A stretch of DNA of 11,861 nucleotides. Origin: JAULUH01 sp032111745. Its GTDB lineage: Bacteria; Chloroflexota; Anaerolineae; JAAEKA01. This document shows positions 1 through 6,545 of the stretch, one piece after another. A model generated the notes under the pieces. The model saw only the letters and a program-made list of their open reading frames with translations. It was not told the DNA's origin and ran no database searches. Position 1 is the first letter of the stretch. Every line of letters begins with the position of its first letter. Position numbers and translations under genes: made by a program. The DNA lies in the NCBI GenBank assembly GCA_032111745.1, contig JAULUH010000203.1:1-11861 (forward strand), written 5' to 3'.

Positions 1-62
1 TGCCCCGGACTCAGCCAGGGGAGGGCCGGTAGCCAGCCGTTCCGCAAGGGGCAGACGATCAT
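1..62 (-). CDS. Possible start of a further operon gene, partial (runs off the window)
   Basis: An ATG at 62-60 uses the A of the methyltransferase TGA stop (a TGATG overlap), and the frame stays open to the window edge for about 20 codons, beginning MIVCPLRNGW. Stop/start overlaps of this kind are typical of translationally coupled operon genes, which is the main support. The visible peptide is too short to assign a family, and a 20-codon open frame in GC-rich DNA can arise by chance. No function is proposed. Confidence 0.3.
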   Translation of the reverse strand, partial: MIVCPLRNGWLPALPWLSPG

Positions 63-1249
63 CAAGCCTGGGCAGCCACGATCATCCAGGGGCGGGTGCG
101 GACGCGGGTGAGGAACACGGTCAGCACCGGGCCACCGGGGGTGGTGTGGAGGCGCTGGCGAAAAGCGTCCGGATCGATGGCCGAGCCGCGTTTCTTGACC
201 ACCACCTCGCCCGGCCCCTGCTCGCGCAGCCAGTGGTTGAGGGTTTTCAGATGGAAGGGGCCGTGGCGCAACACCTGCCAGCTGCGCGCGAACGGGGTGG
301 CTATTGGGGTCGCCGTGGTCAGATAGGCGATGCTGGGGTCGAGCTGGGCCGCGGCCAGCTGCGTCGCCAGTTGCCGAACCAGGGTGGCGCGCAGGATAGC
401 GGGGTCAGGCTCGTGGAGGTAGGCCAGGGGCTCGGAGACAGGCACGTCCCCCAGGGGGGCGCGCACGTCGAGGCGGTGCGGCCCGGGCAGCAGGGTGGCC
501 TGGCGGGCTGCACCCAGGCGCAGGTCCCCGAAGCGCAAAAGGGCTTCCTTCAGCGTGCCCCGCTCGGAGATGAACTCGGCCTCAGCGGCCGCCGGGACGT
601 CCGCGCCGGCGATGCCGGGCGCGGTCTTGACGGCCAGGTGAGGAAGCTCGGCTTGCAGCACCAGGATGGCATCCAGGGGAGGCTCCATGTCCTCCAGGCG
701 AAAGATGCGCTGCGCGCCGCGGCGCCGGCTGGGGTCTACGAATGCGGCGTCCACCATCCCACCCAGGCGCAGCGTCGTCCAGTCCGCGCAGCGCAGCTCC
801 ACCCGTGGGGCCAGCCCCAAGGCCTCCAGGTTGGCGGCGGCAATCAAGCAGCGCACGGTGTCCCGCTCCACAGCCAGCACCTGGCGTCCTGCCTCGACCA
901 GGGCGATGGTGTCGGCGCCGATGCCGCAGCCCAGGTCAGCCACCCTGGCATAGGCTGCAAACTGCTGCGCCCGGTAGGTGGCCAGGCCGCGGCTGCTGGC
1001 CTGCTGCAAGGCCTCGTCCACAAAGAGCAGCTGCTCAGCCTGGGGGAATTTCTCCCTGGCCTTCTGGCGGAGCCTGGCCTGGTCCAGGAGCGCGGCCGCC
1101 TGGGATGGCGGGAAGGTGCGGCGCAGCCGGGCCAGCAGGGCGAGGGATGCGGCCTCGGAGAGGTCCGCGGTGGCCAGGTCCTTGAGGGCAGACTGCGCCG
1201 CAGGCGAGAGCAAGAAGGAGACCAGGTCCGGGTTCAGCGGGAGGGCCAC
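62..1249 (-). CDS. Class I SAM-dependent methyltransferase with THUMP-like C-terminal domain
   Basis: 395 residues from a GTG start. The middle holds a Rossmann-type SAM-binding fold: motif I DLGCGIGA at residues 105-112, the acidic ribose-contacting strand end VERD at 127-130, and a motif IV-like FVDPSRRRG at 171-179. Residues about 325-395 (HGPFHLKTLN, VVVKKRGSAIDP, the TVFLTRVRTRPW strand) match the THUMP-like domain found in a family of uncharacterised bacterial methyltransferases. By family an RNA or other nucleic-acid substrate is plausible, but the target is unknown. The start lies 17 bp after the folK-lysA stop, and no good Shine-Dalgarno is seen, so translation may be coupled to the upstream gene. 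It is the third gene of the folB operon. There is no obvious link to folate or lysine beyond co-transcription. Confidence 0.85.
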   Translation of the reverse strand: MALPLNPDLVSFLLSPAAQSALKDLATADLSEAASLALLARLRRTFPPSQAAALLDQARLRQKAREKFPQAEQLLFVDEALQQASSRGLATYRAQQFAAYARVADLGCGIGADTIALVEAGRQVLAVERDTVRCLIAAANLEALGLAPRVELRCADWTTLRLGGMVDAAFVDPSRRRGAQRIFRLEDMEPPLDAILVLQAELPHLAVKTAPGIAGADVPAAAEAEFISERGTLKEALLRFGDLRLGAARQATLLPGPHRLDVRAPLGDVPVSEPLAYLHEPDPAILRATLVRQLATQLAAAQLDPSIAYLTTATPIATPFARSWQVLRHGPFHLKTLNHWLREQGPGEVVVKKRGSAIDPDAFRQRLHTTPGGPVLTVFLTRVRTRPWMIVAAQA

Positions 1250-1266
1250 TGGCTTGGGTCGCCTGG

Positions 1267-3093
1267 TCAGGGGACTTCGTCGCGTGCCAGTAAGTCGGCC
1301 ATGGTCTCACGGCGCTGGACTACGTGGGCCTGGCCGTGCTGGACCCACACCACGGCCGGGCGCCGGGCGGCGTTGTAGTTGCTGCTCATGCTGAGCTGGT
1401 AGGCGCCACTGGCGGGCACCGCCAGCAGGTCGCCTGGCTCCAGCACTGGTAACTCAATATCATGGATCAGCACATCGCCGGTCTCGCAGTAGGGGCCGGC
1501 CACCGTCACCAGTTGGGGTGGAGCCGCACCACCCGCGCGGTTGGCCAGCACGGCCGTGTAGCGGGCACCATATAGGGCCGGCCGTGGGTTGTCGGCCAGC
1601 CCGCCGTCGACGAAGGCGTAGGTCACGGGGCCAGCCTGCTTGACGGCCCCTACGGTGTACAGGGCCACACCGGCCCGGGCTACCAGGCTGCGTCCCGGCT
1701 CCAGCACCAGCCTGGGCCAGGGCAGGCTGTGGGCTGCGCAGCCATCCACCACGGCCCGCGCCACTTCCTTCACGTACGTACCAATGGCCGGCAGGCCCCG
1801 GGTGTCCTCCGCAGTGTAAGGCACGGCCCAGCCGCCACCCGGGCTCAGCTCTGCCGGAGTCCAGTCCAGCTCGGCGCGCAGATCCGCCGCCAGCTTGAGG
1901 AGCCGGTCGACGGCCCGTACCAGGGGCTGAGTGTCGCGGAACTGGCTGCCCACGTGGCAGTGCAGGCCCACGAGATGGACCCCTTCCCGGCTCAGGGCTT
2001 CCCGGGCCGTGGTCGCGGCCGCGCCGCCGGCCAGGGGGAGGCCGAACTTCGAGGCTGCGTGGCCGGTGCGGGTGTGGCCGTGGGTGTCCACGTCCACGTC
2101 GGGGTTAATGCGCAGCCAGATGGCCTGGCGCCGTCCAAGACGCCGGGCCATCTGGTCCAGCAGTTCCAGCTCGGCCGGATGGTCGACCACGATGCGGCCC
2201 ACGCCGGCCTCCAGGGCCTGGGCCAGCTCGGACGGCGTCTTGTTGTTGCCGTGCAAGTGGATGCGCTCAGCAGGGAAACCGGCGTGCAGGGCGATGGCGA
2301 GCTCGCCTCCGGAGACCACGTCCAGCTCCAGGCCTTTTTGATCGACATAACTAGTCAGCGCCGTACACAGCCAGGCCTTAGCGGCATAGGCAATCGCCGC
2401 CGTCCCGGGGTAGGCCTGCAGGGCCGCCTGATACTCCCGGATGGCGCCGTCGATGGTAGCGGCGTCGACCACATACAGGGGCGTGCCCAGGCGCTCGGCC
2501 AGCTGGGCGGCTGCGCAGCCCCCGAGGATCAGGCTTCCGTCGGCGGCGCGGCGGGCGCTGGCTGGCAGCACGGCGGCCAGCCGCGCCGGCGCGGCGATGT
2601 CGACGTCATCCCGGCGCTCCAGGCGCTGGCTGGATTGGGTGACCACCTGCCGGGCGATGCTGTCCAGGGCCTCGCCTGTCTCAGGGTGGCGATACGAGGG
2701 CGCGATGGCGGCCAGGGGCACCGCGATATGAGGGTACGTGAGGATCTCAGGATCCGGGACGTGGCGCCGGCCGAGGTCCAGCACCTGGTCGTCGAACAGG
2801 GAGATGTCCACGTCGATAGCGCGAGGGGCATTGGGGTCGGCGGAGCGCTGGCGGCCGAGCTGCGCCTCTACGGGCCGCAGCACCAGTTCCTTCAGGCCGG
2901 CTGGACCGAGCTCGGTCTCCAGGGCGACGGCCGCGTTGAAGAAGCTGGGATCGTCCGGGTTGCCGATGGCGCCGGTCTCGTAGACGGGCGAGATGGCCAG
3001 GAGGCGGCCGTGCTGGGCCAGCAGGTCCACGCAGGCGGGCAGGTTGCGCTCCTTGTCGACGTTGGAGCCCAGCGAGAGGTAGGCGATATGCAT
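1267..3093 (-). CDS. folK-lysA: FolK-LysA fusion: HPPK plus diaminopimelate decarboxylase
   Basis: One uninterrupted 608-residue frame. Residues 1-150 are 6-hydroxymethyl-dihydropterin pyrophosphokinase (ATP-dependent pyrophosphorylation in folate synthesis): SLGSN at 7-11, FFNAA at 51-55, and the signature RAIDVDI at 91-97 with metal-binding D94/D96. Residues 171-608 are a full-length PLP-dependent meso-diaminopimelate decarboxylase (last step to lysine): YAAKA at 236-240 with the PLP lysine K239, HVGSQ at 380-384, SPGGG at 417-421, EPGR at 465-468, GPYCETGD at 533-540 with the active-site cysteine C536, and SNYN at 571-574. About 20 residues link the two. The start ATG lies 12 bp after folB. 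There is no Met between residues 151 and 210, and the internal GTG at codon 150 has no Shine-Dalgarno, so a separate LysA seems unlikely. In the HPPK module the positions of E. coli His115 and Arg121 read Asp and Tyr. Confidence 0.92.
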   Translation of the reverse strand: MHIAYLSLGSNVDKERNLPACVDLLAQHGRLLAISPVYETGAIGNPDDPSFFNAAVALETELGPAGLKELVLRPVEAQLGRQRSADPNAPRAIDVDISLFDDQVLDLGRRHVPDPEILTYPHIAVPLAAIAPSYRHPETGEALDSIARQVVTQSSQRLERRDDVDIAAPARLAAVLPASARRAADGSLILGGCAAAQLAERLGTPLYVVDAATIDGAIREYQAALQAYPGTAAIAYAAKAWLCTALTSYVDQKGLELDVVSGGELAIALHAGFPAERIHLHGNNKTPSELAQALEAGVGRIVVDHPAELELLDQMARRLGRRQAIWLRINPDVDVDTHGHTRTGHAASKFGLPLAGGAAATTAREALSREGVHLVGLHCHVGSQFRDTQPLVRAVDRLLKLAADLRAELDWTPAELSPGGGWAVPYTAEDTRGLPAIGTYVKEVARAVVDGCAAHSLPWPRLVLEPGRSLVARAGVALYTVGAVKQAGPVTYAFVDGGLADNPRPALYGARYTAVLANRAGGAAPPQLVTVAGPYCETGDVLIHDIELPVLEPGDLLAVPASGAYQLSMSSNYNAARRPAVVWVQHGQAHVVQRRETMADLLARDEVP

Positions 3094-3105
3094 ATGGCCG
3101 CCTGA

Positions 3106-3477
3106 TCAGGCGAAGTCCGCCGGCGTGCGCTCGACGACCACGCCCACCGAGCGTGCGAAGCGCAGGGCGCCGGGCTTCTCGACGCTGACGATGGCCCGCT
3201 CCACCCCGAACTCCTCTATGGCGATCTCGGCAATGCTGTGGGCCAGCTTCTCCACCAGGAGGTAGCTGGACTCCTCCACATGGTCGATGACGCGCTTGGT
3301 CAGGGTCTTGTAGTTGATGGCGTCGTCGATGTCGTCGCTCCGGCCGGCCTGGCGCATGTCGCCGAACAGGGTGAGGTTGATGATCACATCCTGTTTCTTC
3401 ACCCGCTCCTCGGGGTTGATGCCGACGATGCAGCGCAGCAGCAGGTCGTGGATCTCTATGCGGTCAGGGGTCATCAT
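3106..3477 (-). CDS. folB: Dihydroneopterin aldolase (FolB)
   Basis: 123 residues. FolB cleaves 7,8-dihydroneopterin to 6-hydroxymethyl-7,8-dihydropterin and glycolaldehyde, giving the substrate of FolK, which is encoded next. Family landmarks: GINPEERVKKQ at 19-29 (E24 corresponds to the pterin-side Glu22 of the S. aureus enzyme), NYKT with Y56, EKLAH at 76-80, and SVEKPGALRFA with the catalytic lysine K101. The frame is open up to 3543, but I place the start at the ATG-ATG pair at 3477/3474. An AAAGGAA Shine-Dalgarno stands 6 bp upstream and the resulting length is normal for FolB, whereas the longer 145-residue version adds an unconserved N-terminus. It is the first gene of the minus-strand operon, divergent from folE. 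Confidence 0.92.
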   Translation of the reverse strand: MMTPDRIEIHDLLLRCIVGINPEERVKKQDVIINLTLFGDMRQAGRSDDIDDAINYKTLTKRVIDHVEESSYLLVEKLAHSIAEIAIEEFGVERAIVSVEKPGALRFARSVGVVVERTPADFA

Positions 3478-3572
3478 AAGGTTCCTTTCACGTGTGAGAT
3501 ACCGGCATGGCGAGCCGTTTTCATCGGGCACGGCATACCGCAATCACGAACAGTCTGGCGTCATGAACGACC

Positions 3573-3637
3573 GGGCATGAATGGTTCGGTGCCGGCCGGG
3601 CTGCCGCAGCCCGGCCGGCACCGAACCATTCATGCCC
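3573..3637. repeat. Perfect 65-nt palindrome (hairpin element 1)
   Basis: Arms at 3573-3603 and 3607-3637 are exact inverted copies (31 bp), and even the 3-nt centre CCG is nearly self-complementary. The outer ends read GGGCATGAA and TTCATGCCC, and the right end continues as TTCATGCCCCTACG (3629-3642). The same ends are found in element 2 (8149-8214), in opposite orientation, around a different core. It lies in the folB/folE divergent region, 95 bp upstream of folB. No T-tract follows it, so a simple terminator role is not indicated. As RNA or cruciform DNA it would be extremely stable. Confidence 0.95.
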
Positions 3638-3709
3638 CTACGGTACACCCGCGGCATGGGGTTCTGCAATGGCGGGCGATAGCCAGCCTTAAGTGCATCG
3701 ATATCCAAT

Positions 3710-3737
3710 TTGCCTATTGTATAGGCATGTGTATAAT
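3710..3737 (+). promoter_or_regulatory. Likely folE promoter with a dyad between the -35 and -10 boxes
   Basis: -35 box TTGCCT (3710-3715), 16-bp spacer, -10 box TATAAT (3732-3737, perfect), in a locally AT-rich stretch pointing to folE. A 17-bp inverted repeat TGCCTATTGTATAGGCA (7-bp arms, 3711-3727) covers the -35 box and most of the spacer, a usual position for a repressor operator. The implied leader is about 160 nt. The opposite strand of this stretch could also hold a folB promoter (TTGCAT...TTATAC). Confidence 0.6.
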
Positions 3738-3748
3738 TGTTGTATAGG
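3717..3748 (+). repeat. Direct repeat TTGTATAGG x2 flanking the folE -10 box
   Basis: TTGTATAGG occurs at 3717-3725 and 3740-3748, start to start 23 bp, close to two helical turns. The first copy is the right half of the dyad at 3711-3727; the second lies just downstream of the -10 box. The pair may be binding half-sites for one regulator. No regulator gene in the window can be linked to it. Confidence 0.5.
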
Positions 3749-3861
3749 TATCCGATGCAAAATATAGACAAGCGAATAGGAAGCCCTGGTCTTCTGTCCT
3801 TGCCAGGCAACCTGAAGCGCCGAAAGTAAGAGAATCCAGCTTGGCGGCGTCTATTCTCCAG

Positions 3862-3878
3862 CCGGGAGGGTATCCCGG
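3862..3878 (+). other. Small hairpin in the folE leader
   Basis: CCGGGA (3862-3867), loop GGGTA, TCCCGG (3873-3878), ending 24 bp before the folE ATG. The rest of the leader (about 3745-3902) has further weak complementarity, for example CGCCG around 3820 with CGGCG around 3845. I could not match it to a known riboswitch class. It may affect folE translation or may simply be incidental. Confidence 0.35.
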
Positions 3879-3902
3879 TACCAGTCTAGAAAGAGAAGAA
3901 TA

Positions 3903-4604
3903 ATGTCACAGTTTAATGTCAATAGCCAGACCTACGATCTGCTCAAGCAAGAGTTTCGCCACAACGGCCATACCAATGGCAACGGCCATGCCCATCACGT
4001 GCTGACCCTGGAGGCCGAGCCCATGGCGCCTGTGGCGGCCCAGGCCGCCATCGAGAGCTCGGTGCACACCATTCTGGAGGCCATCGGCGAGGACCCCGAG
4101 CGCCAGGGCCTGCAGCGCACCCCCACTCGTGTCGCCAAGGCCTTCGCCGAGCTGACCTCGGGCTATCACGTCGATACCGAAGCCCTGATCAACGATGCTG
4201 TGTTCGACGTTACCTACGATGAGATGGTCCTGGTCAAGGACATCGACTTCTACAGCCTGTGCGAGCACCACCTGTTGCCTTTTTACGGCCGGGCCCACGT
4301 GGCCTACATACCCAATGGCAAGGTCATCGGGCTAAGCAAGATCCCGCGCGTCGTCGAGATGTACGCCCGGCGCCTGCAGGTGCAGGAGCGCATGACCCAG
4401 GAAATCGCAGACTTTTTGCATGAGACTCTGCAGCCCCAGGGCGTGGCCGTCGTCGTCGAGGGCCAGCACATGTGCGCCGCCATGCGCGGGGTTAAGAAGG
4501 CCAATGCCAGCATGACCACCAGCGCCATGATCGGCAGCTTCAAGCACAACCCGCAGACCCGGGCCGAGTTCCTCGACCATGTGGGTCGCCACTTGCACAG
4601 CTAA
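3903..4604 (+). CDS. folE: GTP cyclohydrolase I (FolE)
   Basis: 233 residues. FolE is the zinc enzyme converting GTP to 7,8-dihydroneopterin triphosphate, the first step of pterin/folate synthesis; FolB and FolK encoded divergently act downstream in the same pathway. The catalytic core runs from about residue 46 to the end: EDPERQGLQRTPTRVAKA at 63-80, CEHHLLPFYGRAHVAYIP at 120-137 with zinc ligands C120 and H123, GLSKIPRVVEMYARRLQVQE at 143-162, and QHMCAAMRGV at 188-197 with the third zinc ligand C191. This is the ordinary zinc-dependent type. The first 40 residues are a non-conserved extension with a His/Asn/Gly stretch (residues 20-32). The start ATG is preceded by an A/G-rich AGAGAAG site. 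It appears monocistronic, with its own promoter and terminator. Confidence 0.97.
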   Translation: MSQFNVNSQTYDLLKQEFRHNGHTNGNGHAHHVLTLEAEPMAPVAAQAAIESSVHTILEAIGEDPERQGLQRTPTRVAKAFAELTSGYHVDTEALINDAVFDVTYDEMVLVKDIDFYSLCEHHLLPFYGRAHVAYIPNGKVIGLSKIPRVVEMYARRLQVQERMTQEIADFLHETLQPQGVAVVVEGQHMCAAMRGVKKANASMTTSAMIGSFKHNPQTRAEFLDHVGRHLHS

Positions 4605-4647
4605 TCCGTCCGTGTCCATGGGGCACGAGGCGCCCCGCTTCGCTGCC

Positions 4648-4690
4648 GGTGCCGGCCACCTGCAGGGTGCGACCGGCACCTTTGTTTTGT
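4648..4690 (+). terminator. Rho-independent terminator of folE
   Basis: GGTGCCGG (4648-4655) pairs with CCGGCACC (4673-4680). An inner CACC/GGTG pairing (4657-4660 with 4666-4669) continues the stem, and TTTGTTTTGT follows at once (4681-4690). It begins 43 bp after the folE stop. A smaller hairpin GGGGC/GCCCC lies just before it (4620-4636). Confidence 0.85.
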
Positions 4691-4739
4691 ACCAGAGAAC
4701 CAGACTTCTGTCCAATTGGCACCGATTGTTGGGTACGAT

Positions 4740-4768
4740 TTGCCGGATTCGCCGGGTTGGCCTATTAT
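4740..4768 (+). promoter_or_regulatory. Likely promoter of the sigma factor operon
   Basis: -35 TTGCCG (4740-4745), 17-bp spacer, -10 TATTAT (4763-4768). CTATTAT is repeated 12 bp downstream (4774-4780). The boxes are of the housekeeping type, not the GGAAC-like type expected for autoregulation by an ECF factor. The start point should be near 4775, giving a leader of about 200 nt before the sigma gene. Confidence 0.55.
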
Positions 4769-4783
4769 ACGTTCTATTATGCT

Positions 4784-4808
4784 GCTGCCGCCCCTCAGGG
4801 GCGGCAGC
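4784..4808 (+). terminator. Perfect 11-bp GC hairpin at the start of the sigma gene leader
   Basis: GCTGCCGCCCC, loop TCA, GGGGCGGCAGC, followed by TTTG only. It would sit about 9 nt from the predicted transcript start. It could be a weak terminator for read-through, an attenuator, or a 5' stabilising hairpin. The rest of 4605-4977 holds the folE terminator, the promoter above and about 170 bp (4809-4977) in which I recognise nothing firm. Confidence 0.6.
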
Positions 4809-4977
4809 TTTGAAGCCGGGCCAAAACGCTACCCGGTGAGATCGCAAAGCGTAGGACAGAGCAGGGTCGACGCAACCATCGAGCTAGTTACGTGTTAAAC
4901 AGAATGGTAACAGGCACAAAATCAACCCAGCCGGATCAGGCTTGCCGGATTCCCGTCGTAGCCGGGGAGCGAGTGCG

Positions 4978-5592
4978 GTGACCGCCGTAGGACATCGCCC
5001 ACTCTACAGCTCCGATGGCTTCAAGGCCGCCACGGACTCTGCCGTCGAGGCCGAGGAAGAGGCCGTCCTGATCGAGAGAGCCAAGAGCGATCCGGAGGCT
5101 TTCGGCCGCCTGTACGAGCGCCACGTCGATCGCATTTATAACTACATCTACTATCGCACTGGCAACGCGCAGGACGCCGAGGATCTGACCGCGCGTACCT
5201 TCCACCGGGCGCTAAACAACATCAGCCGCTACAAGCAACGCGGCGTGCCCTTCTCGGCCTGGCTCTACCGCATCGCACACAACCTGGTGGCCAACTGGCA
5301 CCGGGATCGCCACCGCCATCGGGAGCTCTCGCTGGAGGACCAGGCCCTGGAAAGCCCTGTGGCAGGCAGCCCTGAGCGCACCGCCGTGGCCGAGGAAGAG
5401 CGCGAAGCGCTCTTGCGGGCCATCCGTCGCCTGCCCAGCGAAAGGCAGCAGCTCTTGCTCCTTAAATTCATCGAGTCCATGTCCAATGCCCAGATCGGTA
5501 CCATCATGGGACGCAGCGAGGGCGCCATCAAGTCGCTCTACCATCGCACCCTGATCGCCCTGCGCGAGGACCTTCGTGCGCGAGGCTTCTAA
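4978..5592 (+). CDS. ECF-type sigma-70 family RNA polymerase sigma factor
   Basis: 204 residues from the GTG at 4978. Region 2 spans about residues 32-110: the helices AFGRLYERHVDRIYNYI, the core-binding and -10-recognising stretch DAEDLTARTFHRALNNI, and FSAWLYRIAHNLVANWHRD. After an acidic linker (about 111-142), region 4 spans about 143-197 with the helix-turn-helix LPSERQQLLLLKFIE...NAQIGTIMGRSEGAIKSLYHRTL. There are no region 1.1 or 3 domains, hence ECF type. I chose GTG 4978 because GGGGAG lies 8 bp upstream; an in-frame TTG at 4942 would add 12 residues without a good ribosome site. The DegV gene follows after 54 bp. No zinc-containing anti-sigma gene is adjacent, but the small membrane protein two genes downstream is a candidate partner. 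Confidence 0.93.
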   Translation: MTAVGHRPLYSSDGFKAATDSAVEAEEEAVLIERAKSDPEAFGRLYERHVDRIYNYIYYRTGNAQDAEDLTARTFHRALNNISRYKQRGVPFSAWLYRIAHNLVANWHRDRHRHRELSLEDQALESPVAGSPERTAVAEEEREALLRAIRRLPSERQQLLLLKFIESMSNAQIGTIMGRSEGAIKSLYHRTLIALREDLRARGF

Positions 5593-5646
5593 CGGCGCCG
5601 CCGGCCCGTTGTGGTGTCCCCAGCCACATCAGAGCCATAGCCACCG

Positions 5647-6510
5647 ATGATTGGCCTGGTGACCGACTCCACCTGTGACCTGCCCGAAGGCTCCCTGTCC
5701 GGCCTGGGCGTGCGCGTTGTGCCCATGAACATCCGTTTCGGCAGCCGGGAGTTCCTGGAAGGCGAAACCCTGGACTACGGCGAGTTCTATAGCCTGGTGG
5801 ATCAGCTGGGCATCGTTCCCAAGACATCGCAGCCCGCCCCTGGCAAGTTCGCCGAGGTCTATCGCCAGCTGGCCGCCGATGGCGCGGATGTGATCCTGTC
5901 TTTGCACATCACCGGCAAGCTGAGCGGCACCGTGCAATCGGCTACCCTGGCCGCCGGCATGGTGCGGGACCAGGTAGAGGTGCAGGTGTTCGACTCGCTG
6001 GCCGGCTCAGCAGGCATGGGCTTCATGGTCCTGGAGGCGGCCGGCATGATCGAACGGGGCCTGGGAGCCGAGGCAATCCTCGGCCGCTGGGCTGAGATTC
6101 GCGATAGCCTGTCTATCGCCTTCATGATGGACAACCTGCGCTATGCCCGCATGAGTGGCCGCGTCGGCGCCCTGCAGAGCGCCCTGGCCTCCATGTTGCA
6201 GGTCAAGCCGATTGTCAAGCTGCGGCAGGGCTCCCTGGAGCTGGCCGAGCGCGTGCGCACCCGGCGGGCGGCCATGAGCCGCCTGCTCGACCAGGCCACC
6301 GAGGAATTCGGCCAGAACCCGGTCAATCTCGCCGTCGTTCATGCCGAGGCCCTGCCCGCAGCAACGGATCTGCTGGAGGAAGCTCAAGGCCGTCTGCACT
6401 GTCGCCAGGTCTTTGTGGCCCGCCTGGCACCCTCACTGGTAGCGAATCTCGGCCCGGGCACCCTGGGCCTGGTGGCCTACCCGGCGAGCAGCGCATTGGC
6501 GGGTTCCTGA
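5647..6510 (+). CDS. DegV family protein (FakB-like fatty-acid-binding)
   Basis: 287 residues, the full family length. DegV proteins bind a fatty acid in a pocket between two domains; FakB members present it to the kinase FakA. Landmarks: VTDSTCDLP at 5-13, KTSQPAPGKF at 59-68 (T60/S61), LHITGKLSGTVQSA at 86-99 with S93 matching the carboxylate-binding serine of S. aureus FakB, FDSLAGSAGMG at 115-125, DNLRYARMSGRVG at 162-174, and VANLGPGTLGLVAY at 265-278. The His that normally stands two residues before this last GPG is Asn (N267). No fakA-like kinase gene is in the window. The ATG at 5647 has no clear Shine-Dalgarno but matches the family N-terminus exactly. It lies between the sigma gene and a small membrane protein gene, with FabH further on. 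Confidence 0.9.
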   Translation: MIGLVTDSTCDLPEGSLSGLGVRVVPMNIRFGSREFLEGETLDYGEFYSLVDQLGIVPKTSQPAPGKFAEVYRQLAADGADVILSLHITGKLSGTVQSATLAAGMVRDQVEVQVFDSLAGSAGMGFMVLEAAGMIERGLGAEAILGRWAEIRDSLSIAFMMDNLRYARMSGRVGALQSALASMLQVKPIVKLRQGSLELAERVRTRRAAMSRLLDQATEEFGQNPVNLAVVHAEALPAATDLLEEAQGRLHCRQVFVARLAPSLVANLGPGTLGLVAYPASSALAGS

Positions 6511-6545
6511 ACTGCCAGCCCGGACCGTTCGAGGAAGATTACCGC

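Noticed and set aside
146..3105. Long plus-strand open frames of 410 and 458 codons opposite the methyltransferase and folK-lysA genes
   Set aside because: No recognisable domain, low-complexity Gln/Gly/Ala/Arg-rich translations, fully antisense to recognised enzymes.
3478..3543. 22-residue N-terminal extension of FolB
   Set aside because: It is absent from typical FolB proteins, and a good Shine-Dalgarno precedes the ATG pair at 3477/3474.
4815..4880. CGCAAAGCG with nearby CCAAAAC, reminiscent of a c-di-GMP-I (GEMM) riboswitch core
   Set aside because: The two required helices and receptor motifs could not be drawn; the resemblance is limited to one short string. A covariance-model search would decide.
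4885..4915. GGTAAC as an ECF-type -35 box for autoregulation of the sigma gene
   Set aside because: No suitable -10 partner at 15-17 bp, and a better housekeeping-type promoter lies upstream.
4942..4977. TTG start adding 12 residues to the sigma factor
   Set aside because: No ribosome site before the TTG; GGGGAG stands 8 bp before the GTG at 4978. Not excluded.
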